This document shows, one piece after another, positions 7,429 to 14,225 of a DNA stretch of 16,453 nucleotides; position 1 is the stretch's first letter; every line of letters begins with the position of its first letter. A model generated the notes under the pieces. It was given only the letters and a program-made list of their open reading frames with translations. It was not told the DNA's origin and searched no databases. Origin of the DNA: an uncultured Oscillospiraceae bacterium (GTDB lineage: Bacteria > Bacillota > Clostridia > Oscillospirales > Ruminococcaceae); assembly GCA_905212515.1 (NCBI GenBank), contig CAJMEU010000053.1:1-16453 (forward strand), in the 5' to 3' direction. A program made the position numbers and the translations under genes.

Positions 7429-7458
7429 TTGACAAGACGGCCCCTCTGCCCGTATGCT
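7429..7458 (+). promoter_or_regulatory. promoter of the response regulator/kinase genes
   Basis: A perfect TTGACA (7429-7434) is followed by 18 bases and TATGCT (7453-7458, 4/6). The predicted start near 7465 leaves a ~50-base leader containing AAAGAGGTG (7497-7505). No TNACA-N4-TGTAA operator is seen here, so these genes may be expressed constitutively, unlike the ABC genes downstream. Confidence 0.65.
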
Positions 7459-7514
7459 GGATTTGAGGCAAAGGGGGCTTTTCCCTCGTTGCGTGGAAAG
7501 AGGTGTTGTCTGCC

Positions 7515-8195
7515 ATGTATAAAGTGATGATCGTGGAGGACGACGAGGCCATCGCCCAGGTGCTGGCCCGCGTCCTGGAGAAATACGGCTACCAGCCGGT
7601 GCGCACCGTGGATTTCGCCCATGTGGACGCCGAGTTCGCCGCCGCAGGGCCCCACCTGGTGCTGCTGGACATCGGCCTGCCGCTGTACGACGGCTACCAC
7701 TGGTGCCGGGCCATCCGCGCGGCCAGCAAAGTGCCCATTTTATTCCTGTCCAGCGCGGCCGACAATATGAACCAGGTGCTGGCCCTGAGCCTGGGCGCGG
7801 ACGATTTTCTGGCCAAGCCCTTCGATTTGTCGGTGGCCATGGCCAAGGTGGAGGCCCTGCTGCGGCGGGCCTACGCCTTCTCCGCCGACACGGCCGTGCT
7901 GGCCTGCGGCGGCGCGGTGCTGAACCTGCAAAACGCCACCGTCAGTGCCGGCGGCCAGGTGCAGGAGCTGACCAAGAACGAATTCCGCATTTTGCAGCTT
8001 TTGTTCAGCCGGCGCGGGCGTATCGTGCCCCGGGCCGACATCATGCAGGCCCTGTGGGATTCGGAGGCGTTCGTGGACGACAACACCCTGACGGTGAACA
8101 TCGCCCGCCTGCGCAAAAAGCTGGACGCCCTGGGCCTGCCGGAGCTGATCCGCACGCAGAAGGGCGTGGGCTATCTGGTGGAGGACACGGTATGA
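7515..8195 (+). CDS. bceR-like: OmpR/PhoB-family response regulator, BceR type
   Basis: This 226-residue DNA-binding regulator belongs to a peptide-antibiotic sensing pair. The receiver domain (1-118) has the acidic pocket Asp9/Asp10, phospho-acceptor Asp52 (LVLLDIGLPLYDG), Ser79/Ser80 and Lys101 (AKPFD). The C-terminal winged helix (about 128-226) has LTKNEFRILQLL and DDNTLTVNIARLRKKL, the latter typical of BceR/BraR regulators, and ends GVGYLVED. I choose ATG 7515, which gives the usual MYKVMIVEDD start, with AGAGGTG upstream; in-frame GTG 7503 and TTG 7506 lie in or against that ribosome site. The stop overlaps the kinase start by 4 bases. Its expected target is the operator at 9208-9221. 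Confidence 0.94.
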   Translation: MYKVMIVEDDEAIAQVLARVLEKYGYQPVRTVDFAHVDAEFAAAGPHLVLLDIGLPLYDGYHWCRAIRAASKVPILFLSSAADNMNQVLALSLGADDFLAKPFDLSVAMAKVEALLRRAYAFSADTAVLACGGAVLNLQNATVSAGGQVQELTKNEFRILQLLFSRRGRIVPRADIMQALWDSEAFVDDNTLTVNIARLRKKLDALGLPELIRTQKGVGYLVEDTV

Positions 8196-9205
8196 AACGG
8201 CGGTTTTTGCGCTATGTGCGCGGCCATTGGCAGGGGCCCCTTCTGCTGGGGCTGTGCTGCGGCCTTTTGTTCCTGCTGAACCTGCTGTACCACGGCCCGG
8301 CCGAGCAGCCACGCTACACCAGCCTGCTGTTGTGCTGCGTGGGCGCGCTGTTCTATCTGCTGGACTTTGGGCGCTGGGCCCGGCGCCAGGCGGCGGCCGA
8401 GGCGCTGGCGCGCATGCTGCCCGCGCCGCTGGACTTCTCGGGCCTGGAGGGCCTGTACGCGCCGGACGAGCCCCTACCTGCTTTGGTGCGGCAGGTGGAG
8501 GCCCTGCGCATCGTCGGGGCCGACCGGCTGCGCCAGCGCCAGGCCGACGCGTCGGATTATTACACCCTGTGGGCCCATCAGGTCAAAACGCCCCTGGCGG
8601 CTTTGCGCCTGCTGGTGCAGGAGGACCCCGCCCTGCCCGGCCGGGGCGCCTATCTGCAGGAATTGTGCAAGCTGGAGCAGTATGTGGACATGGTGCTGTC
8701 CTATGCCAAGCTGGACAGCTTTTCCGCCGACCTGTACCCCGTGCAGGCGGACCTGGCCGCCCCGGTGGCGGCCGCGGCAAAACGGGTGTCGCCCCTGTTC
8801 ATCCACCAAAGCCATACCTCTTTGCAGGTGGAGGACGTGCACCTGCCGGTGGTCACGGACGAAAAATGGCTGGCCTTCGCCCTGGAACAGCTGCTGACCA
8901 ACGCCGTGAAATACACCCCCAGCGGCACGGTGCGCCTTTATCTGGACCCTCAGCGCCCGACCACCCTGGTGGTGGAGGACAGCGGCATCGGCATCGCGGC
9001 CGAGGACCTGCCCCGCATCGGCCAGCGGGGATTCACCGGGCAAAACGGGCGCCTGGCCGGCGGGCGGCGCAGCACGGGCATCGGCCTGTACCTGACCAAG
9101 GAGATCTTGGGCCGCCTGGGCCACGGGTTTGCCATCGACAGTACGCCCGGCAAGGGCACGCGGGTGCGCATCAGCTTTTCCCGGCCGGACCTGGCGGTGG
9201 ATTAA
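8192..9205 (+). CDS. bceS-like: intramembrane-sensing histidine kinase, BceS type
   Basis: The protein has 337 residues. Two N-terminal membrane helices (about 16-34 and 42-58) are joined by an extracellular loop of only about 8 residues, so there is no sensor domain. This is the hallmark of BceS-like kinases, which read the state of their BceAB transporter rather than a ligand. The H-box is HQVKTPLAAL with phospho-acceptor His129. The ATP-binding domain has the N-box LLTNAVKYTP (Asn237), DSGIGIAAEDLP (263-274), RGFTG and STGIGLYLTKEI (294-305). ATG 8192 overlaps the regulator's stop (ATGA). It is followed by a 167-base gap that carries the operator and promoter for the ABC genes. Confidence 0.94.
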   Translation: MKRRFLRYVRGHWQGPLLLGLCCGLLFLLNLLYHGPAEQPRYTSLLLCCVGALFYLLDFGRWARRQAAAEALARMLPAPLDFSGLEGLYAPDEPLPALVRQVEALRIVGADRLRQRQADASDYYTLWAHQVKTPLAALRLLVQEDPALPGRGAYLQELCKLEQYVDMVLSYAKLDSFSADLYPVQADLAAPVAAAAKRVSPLFIHQSHTSLQVEDVHLPVVTDEKWLAFALEQLLTNAVKYTPSGTVRLYLDPQRPTTLVVEDSGIGIAAEDLPRIGQRGFTGQNGRLAGGRRSTGIGLYLTKEILGRLGHGFAIDSTPGKGTRVRISFSRPDLAVD

Positions 9206-9207
9206 GG

Positions 9208-9221
9208 TGACAAAATTGTAA
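9208..9221 (+). promoter_or_regulatory. BceR-type operator, perfect TNACA-N4-TGTAA inverted repeat
   Basis: TGACA (9208-9212), AAAT, TGTAA (9217-9221) matches the established BceR-family binding motif exactly. It begins three bases after the kinase stop and lies about 75 bases upstream of the predicted transcript start of the ABC operon, suitable for activation. Confidence 0.8.
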
Positions 9222-9237
9222 GCCCCCGAAGCCTTTT

Positions 9238-9242
9238 TGTAA
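9238..9242 (+). promoter_or_regulatory. second BceR half-site
   Basis: A TGTAA preceded by TTTT repeats the right half of the main operator exactly 21 bases, about two helical turns, further downstream. The left half is not conserved (AAGCC), so it would be a weak secondary site. Confidence 0.4.
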
Positions 9243-9276
9243 GGCAAAGCGATGGCGGCGGCCGCCCCCTGTGTAT

Positions 9277-9282
9277 TAGAAT
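9277..9282 (+). promoter_or_regulatory. -10 element of the ABC operon promoter
   Basis: TAGAAT matches the -10 consensus at 5 of 6 positions. Seventeen bases upstream, 9254-9259 reads GGCGGC, so no -35 is recognisable, as expected for an activator-dependent promoter downstream of a BceR operator. The predicted start is near 9289. Confidence 0.55.
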
Positions 9283-9301
9283 GAAAACAGATAAGACGCG
9301 C

Positions 9302-9344
9302 TGGCGCAGGGAAGCATCGGTTTTGGCTGACGGTTCTTGCGCCA
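9302..9344 (+). other. stable hairpin in the leader of the ABC operon
   Basis: TGGCGCA (9302-9308) and TGCGCCA (9338-9344) pair perfectly, and four more pairs (GGGA with TTCT, two of them G-U) extend the stem to 11 bp around a 21-base loop. It lies between the predicted transcript start and the Shine-Dalgarno at 9358, with no T-tract, so it is not a terminator. Confidence 0.45.
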
Positions 9345-9372
9345 ACACGCCCAAAACAAGGAGGCTATCCGC

Positions 9373-10137
9373 ATGTCATTGCTGACTGTGACGCATTTGC
9401 AGAAAATCTACACCACCCGCTTCGGCGGCGCCCAGGTGGAGGCTTTGCGCGACGTGAACTTCACCGTGGAAGAGGGCGAGTACGTGGCCATCATGGGCGA
9501 GAGCGGCTCGGGCAAGACGACGCTTTTGAACATCCTGGCCACGCTGGACAAACCCACCGCCGGCGCCGTGGCCCTGCGCGGGCAGGACCTGGCCCGCGTG
9601 GCCGAGGGCAAGCTGGCCCAGTTCCGGCGCGAGCACCTGGGCTTCGTGTTCCAGGACTTCCACCTGCTGGACACCTTCACCCTGCGGGACAACATCTACC
9701 TGCCCCTGGTGCTCAGCCGCCGCGGCCCGGCCGAGATGGCCGCCCGCCTGGAGCCCATCAGCCAGGCCCTGGGCATCACCGATCTTTTGGAAAAATTCCC
9801 CTACGAAGTATCCGGCGGCCAGAAGCAGCGCGCCGCCGTGGCCCGAGCCCTCATCACCCACCCGGACATCCTGCTGGCCGACGAGCCCACGGGCGCCCTG
9901 GACTCGAAGGCGTCGGCCGCTTTGCTGCGCCAGTTCGGGCAGATCAACCGCGGCGGGCAGACGGTGCTGATGGTCACCCACTCGGCCCGGGCGGCCAGCT
10001 GCGCCTCCCGCGTGCTGTTCATCAAGGACGGCATCGTCTTCCACGAGCTGTACCGCGGCCAGATGACGGACCGGGAGCTGTACGCCAAGATCAGCGACAC
10101 GCTGACGATGCTGGCCAGCGGAGGTGACGTGCAATGA
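9373..10137 (+). CDS. bceA-like: BceA-type ABC transporter ATPase of a peptide-antibiotic detoxification system
   Basis: This 254-residue cytoplasmic ATPase drives the BceB-like permease. It has Walker A GESGSGKT (42-49), Q-loop Gln94 (FVFQDFHLLD), signature VSGGQ (146-150), Walker B LLADE with Glu171, and switch His203, all intact. The sequence belongs to the MacB/LolD/BceA class rather than to the exporters on the other strand. I choose ATG 9373, with a textbook AAGGAGG (9358-9364) 8 bases upstream; the in-frame extension to 9337 begins inside the leader hairpin and adds no family residues. The stop overlaps the permease start by 4 bases. In known systems the transporter frees lipid-II-cycle targets from bacitracin or lantibiotics and also signals to the kinase; applying this here is inference. 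Confidence 0.95.
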   Translation: MSLLTVTHLQKIYTTRFGGAQVEALRDVNFTVEEGEYVAIMGESGSGKTTLLNILATLDKPTAGAVALRGQDLARVAEGKLAQFRREHLGFVFQDFHLLDTFTLRDNIYLPLVLSRRGPAEMAARLEPISQALGITDLLEKFPYEVSGGQKQRAAVARALITHPDILLADEPTGALDSKASAALLRQFGQINRGGQTVLMVTHSARAASCASRVLFIKDGIVFHELYRGQMTDRELYAKISDTLTMLASGGDVQ

Positions 10138-12098
10138 GCGGCCTTTTCTACCCCCGCCTGGCGCTACGCAACCTTGTTAAAAACCGCAGCACCTACCTGC
10201 CCTACCTGCTCACGGGCACGGTTTGCGTGGCCATGTACTACATCATGCAGTCCATCAGCATGAACGAGGGCCTGATGCAGGTGCCCGGCGCCGCCGTGGC
10301 GCTGACCATTTTCTGGCTGGGCACCGTGGTGATCGCCATCTTCTGCGTGATCCTGATCTTCTACACCAACAGCTTCCTCATCAAGCGGCGCCGGGGCGAG
10401 TTCGGCCTGTACTGCGTGCTGGGCATGGAGAAGCGCCACGTGGCGCTGGTGCTGTTTTTCGAGACGCTGTTCACCGCCCTGTGCTGCCTTCTTCTGGGCA
10501 TCGGTTTGGGGGCGCTGCTGTCGAAGCTGTTGTTCCTGGCGCTTTTGTACGTGATGGACTTCGCCACGCCGCTGGCCTTTTCCTTCAGCGTGCCCTCGGC
10601 CGCCACGGCCTGCGCCCTGTTTTTGTGCATCTACGGCGCCACGCTGCTGTACAATTTGTGGCGCATCCGCGTGGCGCGGCCCGTGGAATTGCTGTCCTCG
10701 GGCCACACCGGCGAGCGGGAACCCAAGGCCTCCTGGTTCCTGGTAGTCATCGGCGTTTTGTCCCTTGGGTGGGGCTACTACACCGCCGTGACGGTGAACG
10801 ACCCGCTGAACGCGCTGCTGCTGTTCTTCCTGGCGGTGCTGGCCGTCATTCTGGGCACGTTCTGCCTGTTCACGGCCGGGTCCATCGCGCTGCTGAAAGC
10901 CTTGAAAAAGCGCAAGAATTACTACTACACGCCCGAGCATTTCATCAGCGTGTCCGGCATGATGTACCGCATGAAGCAGAATGCGGCGGGCCTGGCGGCC
11001 ATCTGCATCCTGTTCACCATGGTGCTGGTGACCATCTCCACCACCGTGTGCCTTTACACTGGCCGGGACGAGATGCTGTACACCCAGTACCCCATGGACC
11101 TGCGCGGCACCGTGACCCTGGACAACGGCCTGACCATGGAGCAACTGGACGCGGCCGTGGACGACGCAGTGCAGCAGGGCGGCTCTCTGGTGGAAAAGCG
11201 GTACATGTACCGCGACGTGCACACCACCGTGTACCTGGACGAGGCCGGCGCGTTCCACGTGGCCGACGGCAGCAACGCGGCCGACGGCGGCCTTAAATTC
11301 ATCCCTCTGGCCGATTACCGGGCCTACGTGGACCCCGACGCCACGCTGGCGCCCGGCGAGGTGCTGGCCTGGAGCACGGAGCCCTTGCGCGCCTCTTACA
11401 CCTTCGGGGACAGCACCTATTTGGCAAAGCCCCTGGCGCTGCCCGAGGAACTGGACACCTTCTACCGCGCTTACGGCAGCAAGCTGTACGTGCTGGTGGT
11501 ACCGGACTACGAGACGGCCAAGGCTTTGCAAAGTGCCCTGGCACCGGAGGCCGTCCCCGGCATGGGCGACAGCGTGACGCTGTTTTTGAACGTGTCCGGC
11601 AGCCCGGCCCAACAGGCAGCCATCGAAGAGGCCCTGGTGGACTACACGCCCGAGGGCATGGCCTTCCGGGTGTTCAGCCGGGCCGCGATGAACAAGCAGT
11701 GGGGTTCGCTGTACGGCAGCTTCCTCTTCCTGGGGCTGTATCTGGGCAGCATGTTCATGCTGGCCACCGTGCTGATCATCTATTACAAACAACTCAGCGA
11801 GGGCTACGACGACCGCGAGCGCTTCATCATTTTGCAGCAGGTGGGCATGAGCCAGAAAGAGGTAAAACGCACCATCTCGAAACAGGTGCTGACGGTGTTC
11901 TTCCTGCCCCTGCTGATGGCGCTGGTGCACATGCTGTTCGCCTTCAACATCATCGCCAACATCATGGTGGTGTTCAGCATGACCAACCGGGTATTGTTCG
12001 GCGTAGTGTGCGCGGTGATCTTCGCGGTGTTCAGCCTGGTGTACCTGGGCGTGTACCGCCTGACCTCCCACACCTACTACAAACTGGTGAAAACATGA
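10134..12098 (+). CDS. bceB-like: BceB-type FtsX-like permease
   Basis: The 654 residues give the characteristic 10-helix layout: helices near 20-40, 55-82, 102-128, 130-150, 156-175, 202-220, 226-255 and 286-308, then a large extracellular domain (about 309-525), then three helices near 526-550, 585-612 and 620-642. I see eleven hydrophobic stretches, so one of the early ones is probably not a separate span. The opening PRLALRNLVKNRSTYLPYLL and the post-domain EGYDDRERFIILQQVGMSQK are typical of BceB permeases. The large domain is thought to determine which peptide antibiotic is recognised; its residues give no ready substrate call. ATG 10134 overlaps the ATPase stop (ATGA) and has GGAGGTG 7 bases upstream. 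It is followed directly by two small extra genes in the same operon. Confidence 0.95.
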   Translation: MSGLFYPRLALRNLVKNRSTYLPYLLTGTVCVAMYYIMQSISMNEGLMQVPGAAVALTIFWLGTVVIAIFCVILIFYTNSFLIKRRRGEFGLYCVLGMEKRHVALVLFFETLFTALCCLLLGIGLGALLSKLLFLALLYVMDFATPLAFSFSVPSAATACALFLCIYGATLLYNLWRIRVARPVELLSSGHTGEREPKASWFLVVIGVLSLGWGYYTAVTVNDPLNALLLFFLAVLAVILGTFCLFTAGSIALLKALKKRKNYYYTPEHFISVSGMMYRMKQNAAGLAAICILFTMVLVTISTTVCLYTGRDEMLYTQYPMDLRGTVTLDNGLTMEQLDAAVDDAVQQGGSLVEKRYMYRDVHTTVYLDEAGAFHVADGSNAADGGLKFIPLADYRAYVDPDATLAPGEVLAWSTEPLRASYTFGDSTYLAKPLALPEELDTFYRAYGSKLYVLVVPDYETAKALQSALAPEAVPGMGDSVTLFLNVSGSPAQQAAIEEALVDYTPEGMAFRVFSRAAMNKQWGSLYGSFLFLGLYLGSMFMLATVLIIYYKQLSEGYDDRERFIILQQVGMSQKEVKRTISKQVLTVFFLPLLMALVHMLFAFNIIANIMVVFSMTNRVLFGVVCAVIFAVFSLVYLGVYRLTSHTYYKLVKT

Positions 12099-12108
12099 GG
12101 TGAAAACA

Positions 12109-12216
12109 ATGAAGACGTTTTTAAAAGTGTGCGCCGCCCTGGCGGCGGCGGTGGGCCTTATCTGGCTGCTGGGGCGCAAACTGCCGGACATGCCGCCCTA
12201 CGGGCCGGAGGACTGA
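12109..12216 (+). CDS. 35-residue single-span membrane protein in the Bce operon
   Basis: I do not recognise a family. The translation starts MKTFLKVCAALAAAVG and ends in a short Pro/acidic tail (LPDMPPYGPED). It has a basic N-terminus, one hydrophobic helix (about 6-21) and a short outside tail if oriented by the positive-inside rule. AGGTG (12098-12102) lies 6 bases before the ATG, and only 10 bases separate it from the permease stop. The next gene follows after 2 bases, and that gene's Shine-Dalgarno (GGAGG, 12206-12210) lies in this gene's last codons. This spacing makes translation likely. It could be a small transporter-regulating peptide or a signal-peptide-like remnant; both are inference. 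Confidence 0.7.
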   Translation: MKTFLKVCAALAAAVGLIWLLGRKLPDMPPYGPED

Positions 12217-12218
12217 CC

Positions 12219-12722
12219 GTGAAGCGGCTGGCGGGCCTGCTGTGCGCCCTGGCCCTGGCCCTGTGCCTGGCCGGGTGCAGCGCGCAGGCTGTGGCGAAAG
12301 GCTGCGATTCCCTGCTGAAGCTGGCGGGCGAGGCGTCCCTCTCGCCCGACCTGCTGCTGAAAGGTCGGCGGGAGAAGGGGGACGACGGCTATACCGGCAC
12401 CTACGACGCCGATTACCAGGGCTTTTCCGGCACGGAGACCCTGCTGGGCGGCACCACGGCCCTGGACACCCGCAGGGTGACGGTGCGCTGCACCGTGGCC
12501 GCCCGGGAGGGCAGCCTGAAACTGGTGCTGGAGCGCGGCACGGAAAAGGAAGTGCTGCTGGACGGCATGGGCAGCTGCGAGAAAGAGCTGACTTTGGAGA
12601 GCGGCTCCAACTATTTGTGCGCGGTGGGCGAGGATTTCACCGGTACGCTGGACCTGGACGTGGCCAATGCGCCCGCCCAAAGGGAAAATACCGCCCCAAA
12701 AGGGCCTCCTGCCCGCCCATGA
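12219..12722 (+). CDS. predicted lipoprotein at the end of the Bce operon
   Basis: This 167-residue protein starts at GTG 12219, with GGAGG (12206-12210) 8 bases upstream. It has a type II signal peptide: MKRLAG, a hydrophobic run, then the lipobox LAGC with the lipidated Cys20, so it should be anchored on the outer face of the membrane. The mature part (about 55-157) is Gly/Thr-rich and beta-like, with YTGTYDADYQGFSGTE and GEDFTGTLDLDV, resembling a small beta-sandwich. No catalytic motif is visible. Its place directly after the permease suggests an accessory to antibiotic sensing or protection at the cell surface. This is inference from position. The C-terminal tail (PAQRENTAPKGPPARP) is Pro-rich and looks disordered. 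Confidence 0.8.
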   Translation: MKRLAGLLCALALALCLAGCSAQAVAKGCDSLLKLAGEASLSPDLLLKGRREKGDDGYTGTYDADYQGFSGTETLLGGTTALDTRRVTVRCTVAAREGSLKLVLERGTEKEVLLDGMGSCEKELTLESGSNYLCAVGEDFTGTLDLDVANAPAQRENTAPKGPPARP

Positions 12723-12768
12723 CGTTTAAAGCCCCTCAAAAAACGCCCTGAAAACACATCAAAAACAT

Positions 12769-12856
12769 AAAAAATAGCCGCAAGGCTATTTTTTTGGCCC
12801 TGTGGGCCATCCTTGGCCCACGGCCATAAGGATCAGTTTTTTTATTGCGGAGCAAT
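12769..12856. repeat. tandem hairpin repeat, copy 1 (88 bp)
   Basis: Four hairpins follow in order: AAAAAATAGCC/GGCTATTTTTT with a GCAA tetraloop (12769-12794); GGCCC-TGT-GGGCC (12796-12808); ATCCTTGGCC-CAC-GGCC-AT-AAGGAT (12809-12833); and TTTTTTATTGC-GGA-GCAATAAAAAA. The last uses the A-run of copy 2 as its right arm, so it competes with copy 2's first hairpin. The first hairpin is a good bidirectional terminator. Confidence 0.85.
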
Positions 12857-12943
12857 AAAAAATAGCCGCAAGGCTATTTTTTGGGCCCTGTGGGCCATCC
12901 CTGGCCCACGGCCATAGGGATAAGTTTTTTATTGCGGCGCAAT
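12857..12943. repeat. tandem hairpin repeat, copy 2 (87 bp)
   Basis: This copy is about 93% identical to copy 1 by eye, with the same four hairpins in the same order. In the third hairpin the pair T12813-A12829 of copy 1 is C12901-G12917 here, a compensatory change that keeps the stem. The other differences lie in loops, linkers or T-run length. Confidence 0.85.
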
Positions 12944-12992
12944 AAAAACAGCGTTTTTTCAGTTTTTTGCACTGAAAAAACGCTGTTTTTTT
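12944..12992. terminator. strong bidirectional terminator, 20-bp stem
   Basis: Bases 12944-12963 pair perfectly with 12971-12990 around a 7-base loop (TTTTTGC), with A-tracts before and T-tracts after. It can end the Bce operon on plus and the TraX-family operon on minus. Copies 1 and 2 of the adjacent repeat add further terminator hairpins. Confidence 0.9.
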
Positions 12993-13027
12993 ACGTGGTC
13001 TTCCCTTGCACCCGCCCCGGCGCCCCT

Positions 13028-13777
13028 TTAAAATGCGCGGGCGATCAGCCCCAGCAGGGCCAGATGGGCCGGATAATAGAGATAGAACGCCCAGCCCGGC
13101 AGGCGGCAGCGGCCTTTTTCCCCGTTGTACAGGGCGATGGGCACGGCCGCCAGGGCCGCGCGGTATTGGATGAAATTGCCCCCTAAAAACTGCGCGGCCG
13201 CGCCGGCGCCCGCCGCCACCAGGGGCCAGCGGCGCAGCGCGAAATAGACCAGGATGGTGACCATGCCCTGCCAGCCGTAGCTGACGCCCAGCAGCTGCGC
13301 CAGCACGCAGGCCGCGGCGGCCAGGGGCAGGCACAGCGCGCCGCACAAGAGGACGCGCGCCGCCTGCCCCGCGCGCAAAGCCAGCGCCCGGCGGGCCGCC
13401 GCCCGCAAGGCCGCCATGGCCGCCAGGCCCAGGGCCAGGGTGAACAGGATGTTCTGGTGCTGCGGCACGAGCCAGGCGCCGTAGAGCACCCGGTCGTACA
13501 CGGGCTCCGTCAGCAGGGCAAAGCCCAGTAGCCGCAGGCCGTAGCGCGGCACGCTGCGGGTGTGGGAAAAGCCCTCCACCAGCAAAAAGCAATAGATGGG
13601 AAAGGCCAGGCGGCCCGCGTAGCGCAGGGGCAGGCTGGCCGCGAAGCCCCAGCGGGGCAGCACCAGCACCGCGCCGACGTGGTCCACCGTCATGCTGCAA
13701 AGGGCCAGCAGCTTCAGCGCCAGGCCCGACAGGCCGAAGGGGCGGCACTTTGCGCCCGCCGCGTCATAGTCCCTCAT
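13028..13777 (-). CDS. TraX-family integral membrane protein
   Basis: The 249 residues form about seven to eight membrane helices. TraX-family signatures are present: LKLLALCSMTVDHVGA (21-36, with Asp32-His33), RYAGRLAFPIYCFLLVEGFSHTR (52-74), RLLGFALLTEPVYD (82-95), QNILFTL (108-114) and the closing GWAFYLYYPAHLALLGLI. F-plasmid TraX acetylates pilin, but chromosomal Firmicutes members have no shown substrate. The fold is related to membrane acyltransferases, and a cell-surface polymer could be the target; this is inference. The ATG at 13777 is preceded by TGAGGT and overlaps the GNAT gene by 14 bases, so the two are co-translated. It is the last gene of the walJ-rlmH cluster and ends towards the convergent terminators. 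Confidence 0.88.
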   Translation of the reverse strand: MRDYDAAGAKCRPFGLSGLALKLLALCSMTVDHVGAVLVLPRWGFAASLPLRYAGRLAFPIYCFLLVEGFSHTRSVPRYGLRLLGFALLTEPVYDRVLYGAWLVPQHQNILFTLALGLAAMAALRAAARRALALRAGQAARVLLCGALCLPLAAAACVLAQLLGVSYGWQGMVTILVYFALRRWPLVAAGAGAAAQFLGGNFIQYRAALAAVPIALYNGEKGRCRLPGWAFYLYYPAHLALLGLIARAF

Positions 13778-14225
13778 AACGATACCTCAGTTCCCGGATG
13801 TCCCTCGCCTTGTCCAGCACGATCTCCTCCCCCGTGGGCCGGAAGCCGCAGTGCCCGTAAACGGCGCGCGCCCGCGCGTTCACGGACAGCACGCCCAGCC
13901 AGGGCCGGCGGCCCAGGGCCAGCAGCCGCCCCACGCCGAAGCGCAGCAGCGCGCCGCCCACGCCCCGGCCCTGGCAGTCCGGGGCCACATACAGCGTCTG
14001 CACCTCGCCGGCGGCCGTGTCCAGCCGCAGCACGCCGCGCAAAACGCCGTCCGCCTCTTCCACATAGGTCTCGATGCCCGGCGCCAGCAGCTGTTCCGCA
14101 TAGAGGCGGGGCGTCTGCGCGGCCGCGTAAGCCGGCGAGACCGCGCCCGCGTGGGCGGCGCGCCAGCTCTCGGCCCACAGGCGGCCGGCGGCCGGGCGAT
14201 CTTCCGCGCGTGCCGGGCGGATCAT
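13764..14225 (-). CDS. GNAT-family N-acetyltransferase
   Basis: The protein is 153 residues long. It has the GNAT fold signature: start MIRPARAEDR, beta strands into GEVQTLYVAP (73-82), acetyl-CoA-binding motif A CQGRGVGGALL (84-94, Q/R-x-x-G-x-G), and the late LSVNARARAVYGHCGFRPTGEE (113-134), usual in this family. The substrate cannot be told. The start at 14225 overlaps the rlmH stop by 4 bases (ATGA), and a longer frame running back to 14474 lies wholly inside rlmH and is rejected. The C-terminus overlaps the TraX-family gene by 14 bases. It is placed in the operon between an rRNA methylase and a membrane acyltransferase-like protein. Confidence 0.9.
   Translation of the reverse strand: MIRPARAEDRPAAGRLWAESWRAAHAGAVSPAYAAAQTPRLYAEQLLAPGIETYVEEADGVLRGVLRLDTAAGEVQTLYVAPDCQGRGVGGALLRFGVGRLLALGRRPWLGVLSVNARARAVYGHCGFRPTGEEIVLDKARDIRELRYRYEGL

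Larger units (their letters stand above)
12723..13027. other. 305-base gene-free convergent region filled with hairpins
   Basis: Between the lipoprotein gene on plus and the TraX-family gene on minus there is no supportable gene. Bases 12723-12768 are A-rich without clear structure. Two tandem repeats occupy 12769-12943, a strong terminator 12944-12992, and 12993-13027 is ordinary spacer. Minus-strand frames running through the region only translate the repeat. Confidence 0.8.

Noticed and set aside
5630..7432. 600-residue plus-strand frame opposite the exporter subunit
   Set aside because: Low-complexity His/Gln/Gly translation, overlapping the exporter promoter and a full ABC gene with all its motifs on the other strand.
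10164..12191. 675-residue open frame on the minus strand opposite the bceB-like gene
   Set aside because: It is a high-GC shadow: His/Gln/Gly-rich translation, no family motifs and no Shine-Dalgarno, and it lies over a permease with clear domains.
12769..12943. Tandem repeat considered as a CRISPR array
   Set aside because: There are only two units, they are directly adjacent with no variable spacers, every part is palindromic and no cas gene is near.
12786..13748. 320-residue minus-strand frame running through the hairpin repeats into the TraX-family gene
   Set aside because: Its C-terminal part is the repeat translated twice and the rest is out of phase with the TraX-like protein, which has clear family motifs.
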